The position numbers and the translations under genes were made by a program. The notes under the pieces are model-generated. The model was not told the origin of the DNA, did not search any database, and saw only the letters and a list, made by a program, of their open reading frames with translations. DNA of 64,000 bases from Prunella strophiata (taxonomy: Eukaryota; Chordata; Aves; Passeriformes; Prunellidae), in the NCBI GenBank assembly GCA_036583965.1, contig JAZBQD010000063.1:186001-250000 (forward strand), written 5' to 3'. Each line of letters begins with the position of its first letter. The stretch's first letter is position 1. Below are positions 1-11,286 of this stretch, one piece after another.

Positions 1-1216
1 ATAAATGGAGAAAACCGACCAGAAGGGTGGATTATAAGTTCAACAGTGATAGGGGAAGAATGTCTTTGGTGCACAGGAAAAAAGTTCCTTTATGAAGTAG
101 GAAATACTCCCTGTAAAAGATATAAGGTTAGTAACGGAACTTCTGTATAGTGGGTCCCAGAAAAACCAACCAGGTACTGGACCCAGGAAAAAGTAAAAAA
201 AAGGGAATTGTAAGTATGATAATAAAATCAGACTTTTTCAATGTAATGAGACAGGCAAGAATCCTTACTTTGGCATCCCAGAAATTTCCAAATTTTGGGA
301 TAATATAGATCAACAAAGATTTGACTCTTGGAAAGCTCCAGATGGCCTATTTTGGATATGTGGAAAAAGAGCATACCCAAAACTCCCCTCTCAGTGGAAA
401 GGAAGCTGTACTCTAGAAATAATACAGCCAGGATTTTTTCTCTTACCAGGACCTGATGGGGATCAGTTAGGGATACCAGTTTTTGAGGATCTAAAGAGAA
501 ACAAATGAGATTTGATTGGAGGATTCAAAAAATGGGGAGATGAGGAATGGCTCCCTGACCGCATACTGGAAACATATGGACCAGCCACCTGGGCACAAGA
601 TGGGAGTTGGGAATATCGGACCCCAATTTATATGCTAAATTGTATTATAAGACTCCAAGCTGCTGTAGAGATAATAACAAACAGTACTGGTCGAGCAATG
701 GCATTAATATCAAGCCAACAAACCCAAACAAGAGCAGCTGTGTATCAGAATAGGTTGGCCCTGGACTATCTGTTAGCTGAAGAAGGGGGTGTTTGTGGAA
801 AATTCCACACATCAGACTGTTGTTTAAAAATAGATGACAACGGAGATGCTGTCCTGGATATAGTCAATGATAACAGGAAAATAGCTCATGTACCAGTTCA
901 AAAGTGGGAATCCATGCTAAATACTAGCTGGTGGGATAATGTATTGGGAATAGAATGGTGGAAAAAGTTAGGCTTCTTCCTTTTATGTGCTACAGCCGGT
1001 CTAATATTTCTTCCTTGTTTGATCCCCTGTTTTATTCGGCTCATCACCAGTGTAGTCCAAGGCATGCAATTAGTGACCATGGACCAAAAGTTGGCTACAA
1101 CAAAAACGGCGCAAAAAATTATGGTGCTAAAGAAACAAGAGAATATAGAGGACCCCTTCAAAGAAGCGAGATTGATTTATGAAAAAAATGAGCGGATAAT
1201 GAAAGCCAGCAAATAA
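1..1216 (+). pseudogene. env: endogenous retrovirus env, broken; SU C-terminal part plus TM subunit
   Basis: Envelope glycoprotein remnant of the provirus whose 3' LTR follows. The surface-subunit part has an in-frame stop at 148-150 and changes frame in the A-rich run near 187-210. From about 209 one frame stays open to a TGA at 506-508, exactly where the SU/TM cleavage region is expected, and the transmembrane subunit follows to 1213. In the TM part (counted from 512) residues 79-93 (QNRLALDYLLAEEGG) match the immunosuppressive-type segment of gamma- and alpharetroviral TM proteins. A C-X7-CC motif follows at residues 95-104, one residue longer than the usual C-X6-CC. A hydrophobic membrane anchor lies at about 152-178, then a roughly 55-residue tail. 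The upstream SU piece has a C-L-W-C pair at 61-72. Family assignment is secure; function is lost through the two stops and the frame change. Confidence 0.88.
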
Positions 1217-1245
1217 TGGATACTGCTCGAGCCAAATTAATTATA

Positions 1246-1263
1246 AAAAGAAAGAGGGAGAAT
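1246..1263 (+). promoter_or_regulatory. polypurine tract before 3' LTR
   Basis: An A/G-rich run (AAAAGAAAGAGGGAGAAT) lies between the env stop and the TG that opens the LTR. This is where the plus-strand primer for retroviral DNA synthesis sits. Confidence 0.75.
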
Positions 1264-1885
1264 TGTGAAAAGTGCATGTTATATGGCTCTACGCAGATAT
1301 TTACTATACATATTGTATTGATTAGTAGTGTTGTATTAATATTTTTAATAGTATGGTAACTATAGTTTTATGGTTAAATTGTATTTTTTTAGTTAGGATA
1401 AAAAAAAACATGTATGTGAGATTTTTTTAGAAAGGAAAGGAGGGGTTGGCATATAGGTACCAGCTATAGAATGTGTAAATCTTTCAGAGAAGAAAGAATT
1501 TATGACTCTTATCAGAAGGAACCGAATTCTTCCTGCATTGCTGAGTCTGCACGGCACCGAGGGATTAGGGAAATAAAAATGACAAAAAACAGATGAAATT
1601 CTTTGTTTTGAATGGAATTTATGCATCATGCATGGGATATATGAATATGCAACAGGTTATTGCTTTTAAGGGTTAATCCTTTGTTAACGTGTGTGCTTTC
1701 GGGGCTTGATTAGCCCAGGAGGGCACCCGAACCAGTTCTTAGCTCTTTGTTTTTATTGTCTTGTATTGTCCTATCTAAACTGTTCAAATTTTATTTACTC
1801 TAATTATATTACTATTTTTATAACCATCTTATTTCTATTAAACTTTCAAAATTTAAAAAAAAATAAGTGATTGGCGTTTTTCACA
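1264..1885 (+). repeat. 3' LTR of the env-bearing provirus (class I-like)
   Basis: 622 bp from TGTGAAAAGTGC to GCGTTTTTCACA. The ends are inverted repeats (TGTGAAAA and TTTTCACA), as retroviral integration requires. It directly follows the polypurine tract, so it is the 3' LTR. The left flank of the provirus is outside the window, so no TSD can be tested. The U5 end resembles the LTR end at 35487 (minus strand), which also finishes in TTTTTCACA. Confidence 0.85.
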
Positions 1886-1978
1886 CTAGATAGTGGAAAC
1901 ATTAAAGTTTCCAAATGAGTTTTGAAACAGTTTGTTTGATGGTTATCTTTTAATTTCCCTCAGTTTATCCAGCAGAAT

Positions 1979-3345
1979 GTGAATTCTGTCTCTGTCTGGG
2001 ATAAAATTGGAGCGTTGCTAACAGCAAAGGTGAAACAGGGAGACAAAACAGTGTCTAAATTTCTCCCGATGTTCCTTTTGATTCAGAAAGAAGTGCTTAA
2101 GAGGGAAATGAAGGGACAGCCACAGCAAACCTCCCCTCCCGTGGCTTCCCCTACCCCTCCTCCCAAACCCTCTGCCTCTGAACTGAGAGGGACGTGCGAG
2201 GCAACCCAAAAAATGCAGGGTACATGGCACAGCCACTGTTTCCCTGGCCTCCTGCTTCCCACTCAGTACCCTGGCTCTGGCAGTTGTGCGCAGGCTGACA
2301 GAGCACCTTCCCTGCACCCCTTTAACCCAGTTCCTACTCCCTGAATTTCACGTTCTGACCCCCCCACATCCCCAAAATGGCGCCGACTGTGTGGTCGGGG
2401 GCCAAGATGGCGGCAGCCAGGTGGCTGACCCTCCAGCTTACCCTTCTTCTTCCCACAATCCTTTTTGCCCACCTATCCCCTCCTCCAACTCCTTCTGGTC
2501 CCACAACCCCTTCCTTCCCTCTGACACCCCTCCCACTCCCTCCATGTTCCTGCCCTGCATGATGTCATCTTGCAACCCCGCCCATGCTTCCCGTGGTTGC
2601 ACCACCTCCCTGCACAGCTCCACCCCCTTTCCGATTCCTGTTTCCCATGCCCCCCTGGCCCAGTTACCACAGGGGTGGGACTGGGGGAGGGGGTGGTCCC
2701 CTTCCAGATCCCTACGGGGGTGGGGCTGAGGGGTGGGGGGGTGGTCCCTTGCTGGTTCCCACGGGTGGGCGTGACCCCCCTGCCGGGTCCTACGGGGGTG
2801 GGGTTGAAAGGGAAAACCCTGGGGATCAAAACCGGGGGGAGGAAGCAATTCCTTCAGTGCCTCCTGTTTTATATACTGGTGGTAGAAGCGAACCTAGAAA
2901 CTATCAGCCCTTCTCCTACCAAAGTAAACAAGAGTTATGCAAAACTCAAAAAGAATTTGGCAGAAACAGTGAGATCTTTAGAAGCATGATAAAAACTACA
3001 TTAACATCTTTTGAATTCATTCCAAGCGACCTCCGACATCTTTTCCGGTGTCTCCTTACCCCATCAGAGTTCGCTCTGTGGGAAGGCACCTGGAAGAGAT
3101 CCCTGAGGGAACTCCTGGGTGAACTTAAGCTAAGCACCCAGGGGGCTAAAGATTTATAAGATAAAAATATCACTTATGAACATCTATGCGGTGAGGGGGA
3201 GTGGGCTAATACCGAGGACCAAGCTCGGGTGTTATCGAAATTTGTCCTGGATAAAATCTCAAGAGCTGCAGAAAAGGCTTTTAACCAGCTACCAACAGTT
3301 GAAGCTAGGGGATTGGACCCCCAAAAGGCCCCTGGATCGAATCTA
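1979..3345 (+). pseudogene. gag: class II ERV gag fragment (MA-like, proline-rich region, N-terminal capsid), broken
   Basis: Gag remnant of the family of the provirus at 61254-63173. The first part (1979-2344) gives a short matrix-like stretch and then proline-rich sequence. After frame changes the capsid frame runs from about 2584, with PFSYQ near 2908 where the right-hand provirus has PFPYQ. The two capsids can be followed side by side through the KELCKTQKEFGRNS-type helix, the SEFALW segment and the EHLCGEGEW segment. A TAA at 3157-3159 interrupts the capsid, and homology ends near 3340, before the major homology region and zinc knuckle, where LTR sequence begins. It starts shortly after the 3' LTR of another provirus, so it is a separate, truncated insertion. 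Not functional. Confidence 0.75.
2404..2414 (+). promoter_or_regulatory. YY1-type motif inside gag remnant
   Basis: AAGATGGCGGC matches the vertebrate YY1 binding consensus. A close match (AAGATGGCGGA) lies at 61857-61867 in the equivalent proline-rich gag region of the related provirus. Use as a binding site is inference. Confidence 0.35.
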
Positions 3346-3528
3346 AATTTAACATTTATTCATTTTTTTCCCCGTGCCCTGTGGGCACTCTGTTAAATAA
3401 ACAGGTTTTTTTCACTTTCAACCAAAAAGTTCTTTTGTATTGGTGGGGAGTGCTGAAACCCATTTTCTTTATAAGAAATGTTCATCCAAGAGTGTTTCCT
3501 CCTAAAACTGTCTCTAAACCAAGATAAT
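3346..3528 (+). repeat. 3' part of an LTR (family A, class III-like)
   Basis: GTTAAATAAACAG with a polyadenylation signal, followed by sequence that aligns with the R-U5 end of the solo LTR at 15129-15742 and, reversed, with the LTRs at 21293, 22696 and 53933. It ends near CTCTAAACCAAGATA, a decayed form of the family end (AAACCAGGACA). The 5' half is missing; it abuts the truncated gag. Confidence 0.65.
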
Positions 3529-5194
3529 AAAAAACATTTATAATAGCAAGGAAATGCAAGACAGAATAAAAAAATGCTGTAAGACAAATATTTCTTTAAT
3601 CAGCTAAAAAGATTGTCTTGAGTGAAGCAAGTACATATACTTCTTAGAAAGCCACAGAGATTTCAAATTGTAGCACTGGAAATTAGCTACTGAGCCTAGA
3701 AAACAAACACTGTTAGTACAGTAAAATCAATGTGATCCATAAACATATGCACCTTGTAAATGGAACATTTATGCAAACCTCACCTTGTCTCTGTCATTGC
3801 TGCAAATGTGATCTGGATGTATTGACTGACATTGAAAGGAAGTGCCAATGCCACCTAGAAAAGAAGAGGAGGAGGGGAAGAAAAAAAATAATTAAAATGA
3901 AAACCAAATTCCTATGAACACTAAAAATATATATAGACTACTGTACCAGCCAGATTTTTTTTTTTATGAGGCAGAGATATTTACTTGCCAAACACCTGCA
4001 TCAGACAGCTCTTATATTCAAGATAATAAGCAGCAGAGAGACATTTTTCAGTGTGCCAGCAATAATTTCACCCAGATTATTTTTAATCTTTAAAGATAAC
4101 AGAATTAGCACTGGTTCATGGATTCAAAATAAACGCATGCAGGAAAATGCATATGTACAAACTTAAGTAAAAGACTAAGCTGTACTGAACCAAAATAATT
4201 AGAGACTGGGAACAGCTTTTGGCTAATATGAAAATGAATACATGTAGAGAGGCTGTGTGCTGTGGAAAAAAGTATCCCTTTTCCCATTGAGCAAAGATAA
4301 TAATAATAATAAAAATTAAAAAAAAAAAGTAGAAAAACAGTCTCATTTCCAAAGCTGCATTATTACATTATTTCCTTGAGGAATATGTCCCTAAAGTTTT
4401 TCCCTAATTTCTCACTGGTTTTGAAATATGGATAGTTTTATTTTGTAATTTCACATGCAGCATTTTTGTATACCTTTGTGGTCCACATTGCTTTGGACCA
4501 TAAGAGGACTGATCGAAGATCTTGTAAGACTGCATGACAAAATACAGAACAGGCACAGGCAGAAACCATTGCCAGTGCAAGATCTCCGTAGACACCTCCC
4601 AACACAGGGAAAAAAAATTGTAATGTGTCATTGCTTTTTGCTATCACTAATTAAACAAAAATGTATCAGTCATTAAAACAGCTTTCAATACTTTTTTTTC
4701 TTGATTTTAAAATAGGAAGTCAGGAATCATATGTGAGCTTCAGTTATTTGGTGAGTACATTCACTTTGTTGCCAACTTATTTTGTTCAAGGACATGATCT
4801 TCAAATTTAATTTTTTAGAAAAGTTTTAATTTTCAAATAGAAAGAATGCTTACGAACATGCTTTTTGGTTATGCACTCCCTCCTTAAATAATCCCATAAC
4901 TGTCTTTTGGGAAACTAAAAATAGTAACAAAAAAAAAAAAAAAAATTGGTATAATCTCTCTGTTAGTCTGAACACTCCTTATGCATGATTTCAATACAAT
5001 GAAATTGTTAAATTGTTGAAAATTGCTTAAGTAGTACATAAATGTAATAGCCATTAAACCTAGATAGATTTTGGGCTTGAACCTAAAAAATTTATACCAG
5101 TTCCAAACTGCAAAAAATGATCCAGCTGTCACAGCTTATTTAAAACTGTTAGAATTTGTGCTCACAAGCAGGCTTTGAAGTGAATCTAGATTTC
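3529..5194. other. AT-rich sequence without recognised genes
   Basis: I see no coding homology. There is an AAT microsatellite around 4299-4330 and a run of 21 A near 4928-4945. No LTR ends or LINE motifs were recognised. Confidence 0.5.
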
Positions 5195-6296
5195 TGTGGT
5201 GGGTTAACATTGTCAAGTTACCAGGTGCTTACCAAGCCACTCTCTCACTCCCTCTCCTCAGCACAGCAGGGGAACTTCATGGATTGAGATGAGGACAAAA
5301 AAATTACTCAGTAATTATAGTCATGGGCAAAACAGACTCAACTTGGGGAAATTATTTTAATTTATTGCCAAATAAAAATAGCATAAGATAGTGAAAAGAA
5401 AAATCCAGAACCTAAAAGTACCTTCTCTCCACCCCTTTCTTCCCAAGCTCACTCCTGACTCTTCTACCCCCTCTCCTCCCAACTTTGCAGGAGAACAAGG
5501 AATGGGGGTTGTGATCAGTCCATTACAAATAATTAATTAATCTCTGACATGCCTTCCTCCTCATGCTCTCCCCATGCTGCACTGTGGAGTCATTCCCAAA
5601 GGAGACAGTTCTTCACGACCTTCTCCAATGCCAGTCTTCCCACAGGCTGCAGTTCTTCAATAACTGCTCCAGCATGGGTCCCCTGGGGGATTACAGGTCC
5701 TGCCAGAAAACCTGCTCCAGCATGGACTCCACAGTATGCAGCTTCCTTTAGGACATACCCACCTGCTCTGGTGTGGAGTGCTCCACAGGTTGTCTCTCTG
5801 TTCCACCATGGACCTCCATGGGCTGCAGGGGGACAGCCTAGTTCACCATGGGCTGCACCATGGACTGCAGGGGAATCTCTGCACTCCCATTAACCTTCAT
5901 AGGCTGCAGGGGAACAGCTGCTTCACTTCGGGCTGCACTGCAGGGGAATCTCAGCTCAGGCAACTGGAACACCTACTCCCTCTCCTCCACTGACACACCT
6001 CCTCCTCCTCCTTCTCCACTGACCTTGGTGTCTGCAGGGTTGCTTCACATTTTCTCATTCCTCTCTCCCAGCTGCTCCTGCACAACATTTTTTAGCCCTT
6101 CTGAATTTTTTTACCACAGAGGCACCACCAACATAATTTATTTGTTCAGCTTTGGCCAGCAGCAAGTGCATCTTGGAGCTGGCTGGAACTGATTCTGTCC
6201 AACAGGGGGGCAGGTCCTTGTCTCTTTTAACAGAACACACCCCTGCAGCCACCTGCCGCTTTCACTATCAAAACCTTGCTGCATAAACCCACTACA
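5195..6296 (-). repeat. solo LTR with 5-bp TSD (family K, GGTTAACA end)
   Basis: 1102 bp reading on the minus strand from TGTAGTGGGTTTATG to GTTAACCCACCACA, with inverted TGTAGTGGGTT/AACCCACCACA ends. A minus-strand AATAAA lies near 5367. The five bases before (ATTTC, 5190-5194) and after (ATTTC, 6297-6301) are identical, so this is a complete solo LTR left by recombination between the two LTRs of a provirus. The body has many copies of a CTGCAG-centred phrase (for example around 5820-5940). Confidence 0.9.
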
Positions 6297-6539
6297 ATTT
6301 CGCAGGGGTTTTTATTACTATTATTTTGGTCTACGTGGTACACATGAAATAAGAATAGTTTCATTTAAGACAACACTTTTTTTTTTTTTTTTCATGTAAA
6401 TGTTGTTTAAATTCTTGAAAGCTTCACTGTTAATTCAAACATCAATCATCATTTAGCTTCATATACTTCCTACTATTATTTACAGGGGAACATGGGCTCA
6501 GGGTACTAGAAATGGCAGAAGGGTTTTTCATGCTTGGGT

Positions 6540-7214
6540 ACAGTAATTTTGGGGGAGGGGGGCACCTATCCATCCCAATCCTGCTAGTTGAGTGCCACCA
6601 CCTGTAATGGATGCCCAGAACAGTGCAAAGGCATTCCAGATACTCCAGCCAGTGAGTTGGTGTTGCAGTGTGATTTCATGGGAACCCCAGCTTTATCCCC
6701 TGAAGGTTCCCTCCCAGGTGTGTCCATCACCTCTCCTTTCCCCACCCTGATCCCTGCCAAGCACTGTCTGTCAATTCTGGAATTCCAGAAGGGCATCGAG
6801 TGATTGGGCAGATTCAAAAGATGCCCTCCACCCCCAGGGGGCATTGGGCCATCCAGGTGTCCTTTGTCCCTTAAGACCTCCCCTCCTGTACCTGGTTGGT
6901 GGGCTCCCTACCCCGTCCCTCCTCCCCTCCCCCAGGTAAAAGAGCGAGCAACCACATGGTCCGGGATTTCTGTTGGAGCAGTTGCTGCATTCAGAGGCCT
7001 GTAAGCCAGAATAAAAGCTCTGGATTAAAACACTCCATCAGAACCGACTCCTTTCCTTCACCACTGCCTTAAATCTTCTCCATCAGAGGGAAACCTGAGG
7101 AGTGGCCCCTCCATGGGAGGAAGCTCCATCCTGCCGCCACTGTAGTCCCGGCATGTCTGGACTTGTCTCCACGCGCCCAGCTGCAACATCCAGCTAGCCA
7201 AAAAGTGTCTCTGG
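6540..7214 (+). repeat. probable LTR remnant with polyadenylation signal
   Basis: C/T-rich sequence with AATAAAAG at about 7010 followed by a GC-rich stretch, ending near AAATCACCA before the CR1. This layout resembles a class I LTR such as 27447-27985. Neither end nor a TSD is certain. Confidence 0.35.
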
Positions 7215-7289
7215 GGTAAATCACCACAGTTGGCACTATTTGGTTCAGCAGCAGGGCCAGACAAGCCAAGGCACGTCCCATCTGCAATA

Positions 7290-7995
7290 TTGGCAATACC
7301 AATAAGTTGCCTTTATCTGGGGCCCAGCTCAGATGCTTATACACAAACACACATAGTATGGGGAACAAACAGGAGGAACTAGAGACGTGCGCATGCCTGT
7401 GTGGGTATATCATTGGCATCACAGAGACATGGTGGGATGGCTCCTATCACTGGAGCATTGGAATGGAAGGTTATAGGCTTTTTAAGAAAGACAGGCTAGG
7501 GAGATAAGGAAGGGGTGCAGCCATCTATGTTAATGACCAGGTGGAGAGTATGGAACTCCACCTGGGGAAAAATTATGAGCCAGCCAAGAGCTTGTGGGTA
7601 AAAATTAAGGGAAGGGGAGGGGCAGGGGATATTATAGTAGGGGTCTGCTACAGGCCAGCTGATCAGGAGAATGGTGTGGATAAAGCCCTCTATAGGCAGA
7701 TAGGAGCAGCCTCACACTTGCAAGCTCTGGTCTTCATGGGGAATTTCAACCATCCCAATATATGTTGGAGGGACAACATAGCAGGGCGTGGTAATACGGG
7801 AATGTGTCAATGACAACTTCCTTACAAAATTGGTTGAGGAGCCAGCAAGGAGAAGTGCCATGATAGATCTTGTGCTCACCAGAAGGAAGATGCTGGTGGG
7901 AAATGTAATGCTCCAAGGCAGCCTTGGCTGAAGTGACCATGAGATAGTGGAGTTTGAGATCCTTAGGGCAGTGAGTGTAGCAGGACATCTACCCC
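7290..7995 (+). mobile_element. CR1 LINE fragment, endonuclease domain
   Basis: Part of the second reading frame of a CR1 (chicken repeat 1) non-LTR retrotransposon, covering the apurinic endonuclease. From 7307 the translation has the family phrases SMGNKQEELE and IIGITETWWDGS, with the catalytic E and W of this endonuclease type. From 7541 come VGVCYRP and MGNFNHPNICW (family form GDFNHPDICW, so one metal-binding position reads N). In a third frame come the segments RRSAMIDLVLTR and SDHEIVEFE. Several frame changes and a TGA near 7929 disable it. The usual CR1 3' half with the reverse transcriptase is absent; the sequence passes at about 8000 into an ERV LTR. Confidence 0.9.
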
Positions 7996-8003
7996 TCTCG
8001 CCC

Positions 8004-8288
8004 TGATTTTTCAAGTTTTTCTAAAGCCTTCTGATGTTTGCATTTTTGTACAGAACTTTCTCACGCACTTTATGTAAATAACTTATTGTTTACATTATTT
8101 TATGGGGGATGAGCAACTTGATGGACTGTTGGGTTGCCCAGTGGCATTGAGGAGGTGGCACTGTCACCCTCCAATGACACTGGCACTTCAGAGATCTATA
8201 AATTGGAGTCAGAAATTAATAAATGTATCTTCTTTGTCTTGGAGAGAGCTGCTGTCCACGTCGTGTTCTTTCGTGTCCTACAGCAGCA
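8004..8288 (+). repeat. 5' LTR (possibly truncated) of betaretrovirus-like provirus 1
   Basis: TATA-like TCTATAAATTGG near 8195, AATAAA at about 8218, and a CA end two bases before a TGG primer site. The start is approximate because it abuts CR1 sequence and no clear inverted end is visible. Confidence 0.55.
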
Positions 8289-8290
8289 TC

Positions 8291-8308
8291 TGGTGACTGA
8301 CGTGTCAA
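8291..8308 (+). promoter_or_regulatory. putative primer binding site
   Basis: TGGTGACTGACGTGTCAA begins with the invariant TGG and lies just 3' of the LTR end. I do not assign the tRNA. Confidence 0.45.
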
Positions 8309-8585
8309 CAACAACTGTGGGTGAAATTGTGTGAATCTAAGTCCCCTTTTCCTGTTGGGGCGTGGTGGCTCTGTGCCGTATGGTGCTTTGCCTGCAGCTC
8401 TTGTGGTGATGGAGACCCCTGAGGTTTGCAGGGAGGATTTTCTCCTTTTGGATGTTTGGAAGAGTGTCCTGGATTGAAAGCGTATTTCCATTTCCTGGTG
8501 TGACTGAGAGATTGTTTTTGTGGGCCCGTGATCAAGGATTTTCTCGGTCCCTGGTGAGGCGTTCTCTAGAAAGACTTGGTCTCTC

Positions 8586-10505
8586 ATGGGGAATCGTCTC
8601 ATGGACGCCCTGTTTGATGATTGCTCTGTTGACTTGGGGTCCATGCTTATGGACTGGAAGAGAGTTGACGCAATCTGGTATGGGTCTGGATCTTGTAGTC
8701 CTCGGGGTCCCCTGGGGGGGCCTGCTGTCTCGGACATGTATGAGGCTGAGCTCGACTCTCTGTGCAAATCGGAGGCTTCCCCTCCCCCCTGGGACGGTGA
8801 GCTGGGAGATGGCTTCATCTCGCATGCTGACAATTTGTTCCCTGGGTGGGATGGGGCTCCCAGCCAGCTGGTCCCGAGCTGAGCAGGCGGAGGGACACGC
8901 CGGAAGGGGGGCATTGCCTGATGTTCCGTCACTCCCTGACGCGGTGAGCGGGAAGCCCGCCCTGCTCTGCTCGGAGGGAAAGGTGCCCGTTGCAGGCGTG
9001 CGCATCACGGGCAGAACCAGCATCGGGGCGGTCCCGAATGCCCTTGTGTCGTCCCGCAGTCCCGTGGCTCTAGGTGCCACATCTCGCCCTGGGCCCCTCT
9101 CCTCCCCCCACGTGCAGAGGGGGAGGGGGGGGCTCCACAAAAGTATTGCTCCAGCCGGCGCCAGTGTCTGTCACGCTGCCCTCTGCCCGGGCTGAGGCGG
9201 ACAGCACTGCCAGGGCTGAGGCGCGGTGGAGCGACAAGTTGTTCATCTTTCGCGCAAATGCTGCCAAGACCAGCAGGATATTGCTGTGTTCCCGGGGCCG
9301 TGGATCCTCCTCATCGCCTTTGTGGACTCTCCCCCCCTGCAAGGTCACCGTGTTCTGGCAGGAGGTCCCATCAAAGGTCAAGGCGATTGCTGGGTCTGCC
9401 CTCTCAAAGCAGCTGCCGGGTGGTGGAGGAGGTTCCTCTGGCGCTGTCTCTGTTTCTATGGAGTCCACAGGATGGGACTTGGCAGGTGCTGTGGCCTTGC
9501 CAGGGGGTCCCCAGGCTTTCCCTGTGATCAGGAGTGTTGCTCATAACACCCATCAACCTGTACCGCTCAAGTCTGTGAAAGAGCTCCATGAGACAGTTGT
9601 GAGATGTGGTCTGGAGTCTCCTGAAGTCATGCAGCTGCTTTGGGTGCTTGCTGCTGATGCGCTGACGCCTCAAGACATCCGTGCTACGGCACGTGTTGTT
9701 TTTCCGCTTGTGGTGTTCGATGTTTTTGAGTCTAAGTGGGCTCAATTAGCAGCCAGGGCAGTGGAGCAGAATGCTACTCTGGGCCCCCAGGATCCCAGGC
9801 ATGTGGTCATCGTAGACATGCTGCTGGGCACTGGCAATTATGTTGATCCTCAGGGGCAAGCTGGTTATGATCCCCTCGTGCTTGACCAGTGCCAGACGTC
9901 GGGCATTGCAGCAATGGTTCGGACCCTGGAAATGGCTGCACCAAAGCAGCCGTTTGCGACTGTTGTCCAGAAGGCTGGTGAGTCTTTCTGAACTTTGCAG
10001 GAAGGCTGACAGCCTCTGTGGAGAGGCAGGTGGGAGATCCTGAGACAAGGAGACAGGTGATTGCAGACCTTGCGAGATGTAACTGCAATGCAGATTGTAA
10101 GAGGATCATCGAGGCTCTTCCGGTGATCCCACTGTTTCCCAGATGGCAGAGGCTTGTGCAAGCATTGGCCCCTCAGGTCAGAAGGTGGCTGTCTTGGTTA
10201 CTGATGTGCCGCAGGGCAGGCCGCAACAGCAGGGGAATGCTCAGGCCAGCAAGAAATGGGGAAAGAGAGCACAGAAAGTCAAGTGGCCCTTGTTTTTGTG
10301 TGGCCGGTGTGGAAGAACGAGCCACAGTTTGAATCTCTGTAAGGCGACTGTTCATGCTAATGGCCAGGCGTTGCCAGACTCGGGAAACTGGAAGTGCAGC
10401 TTGAAGGAGAGACGCGCTCAGGCACAAGCGTCTCTCCAGACCCCAAAGCCGATAGAGGTTTCCTTGGCCGGCTTGCAGCCAGCACCTGTGGCTCAGCGGG
10501 TGTAG
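8586..10505 (+). pseudogene. gag: betaretrovirus-like gag, broken
   Basis: Structural polyprotein of provirus 1. The start is probably the ATG at 8586 (MGNRLMDAL), giving an N-terminal glycine of the myristoylation type. The matrix frame ends at 8880. A second frame (9074-9991) holds a proline/glycine-rich stretch and then the capsid N-terminal domain with the VKELHETVVRCG helix and LTPQDIRA, typical of class II capsids. The frame breaks inside the major homology region (QKAGESF, stop at 9989). The capsid C-terminus (ERQVGDPETRRQ, RIIEALP) follows in another frame near 10018-10125. The nucleocapsid from 10143 has a perfect C-X2-C-X4-H-X4-C zinc knuckle (CGRCGRTSHSLNLC) near 10298-10340. At least three frame changes make it non-functional. 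Confidence 0.85.
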
Positions 10506-11185
10506 ACGTCTGCACGGCGGAAACAGTTGTCTTAGAGTCTTGCAAAATCCACAAGGTGCCCCTGGATGCCTTTGGTCCCTTGGGTGAGGGCATGAGTGTT
10601 CTCCTTATGGGGAGGTCTAGTGCCACCCTTCAGGGTATCATTGTGCACTTGGGGCTCATTGATGCAGATTTCACTGGGCAGATTTGTGCCATGATCTCCA
10701 CACTTACCCCCCCTCTCACCATCCCGAAAGGGACGTGGATTGCTCACCTTGTGCCTTTTAAGTCTTCTGTTCGCAGGACAGCTGACCGGTCCCATGGAGA
10801 TGGTGGCTTTGGATCCACTGGGCCATCTCAAGTTCAGTAGAGCGCTGTCCTGACCAGAGAACGTCCTGAGATGGAGTGTACCCTGTCCATCCCTGGTGCG
10901 ACGCCATCGGACATCCGTTTCCAAGGGCTTCTCGACAGCGGCGCGGATGTCACAGTTTTCTACCTTGCCACCTGGCCTCAAGAGTCACCCTTGGAGCCAG
11001 TGACAATGTCTGTCACAGGACTGGGTGGGCAGGCACAAAGTTACATGAGCAAGCAGAGGGTGATGATCGCAAACCCAGAGATACAGACGGCCTGGATTCG
11101 GCCGCATGTTACTTCAGTTGTTACTAACCTCTGGGGAAGGGATGTTCTGTCCACATGGAGGATGCATATCAGGACAGATTTTTGA
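10440..11185 (+). pseudogene. pro: dUTPase-protease (pro) region of provirus 1
   Basis: A trimeric-type dUTPase domain lies directly upstream of the retroviral aspartic protease, the arrangement of betaretroviruses and other class II elements. dUTPase motifs in order: GSAGVDV (motif 1), LMGRSSATLQG (motif 2), GLIDADFTGQI (motif 3, with the catalytic-type D) and IPKGTWIAHL (motif 4), about 10490-10770. A stop near 10838 separates it from the protease frame (10871-11185), which has the catalytic LLDSGADVTV near 10930 and the C-terminal LWGRDVL. dUTPase removes dUTP to limit uracil in viral DNA; the protease would cut Gag-Pol. The protease catalytic triad is intact, but the polyprotein is interrupted. 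Confidence 0.87.
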
Positions 11186-11286
11186 TGGGGGCCACTGCGA
11201 TGAAGGGCGCAAAGTGTTTTACGCCTCCTATAGGGCGGCTAGTAGACTGACACATCTGGGAGAACCAGTGGCCCCTCCCTCAAGAT

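Noticed and set aside
5549..6192. several plus-strand frames of about 85-114 residues
   Set aside because: They lie antisense inside a solo LTR with defined ends and TSD.
8216..9140. long minus-strand frames opposite gag of provirus 1 (238 and 202 residues)
   Set aside because: Antisense shadows of a GC-rich gag; no homology, and the plus strand gives clear retroviral motifs.
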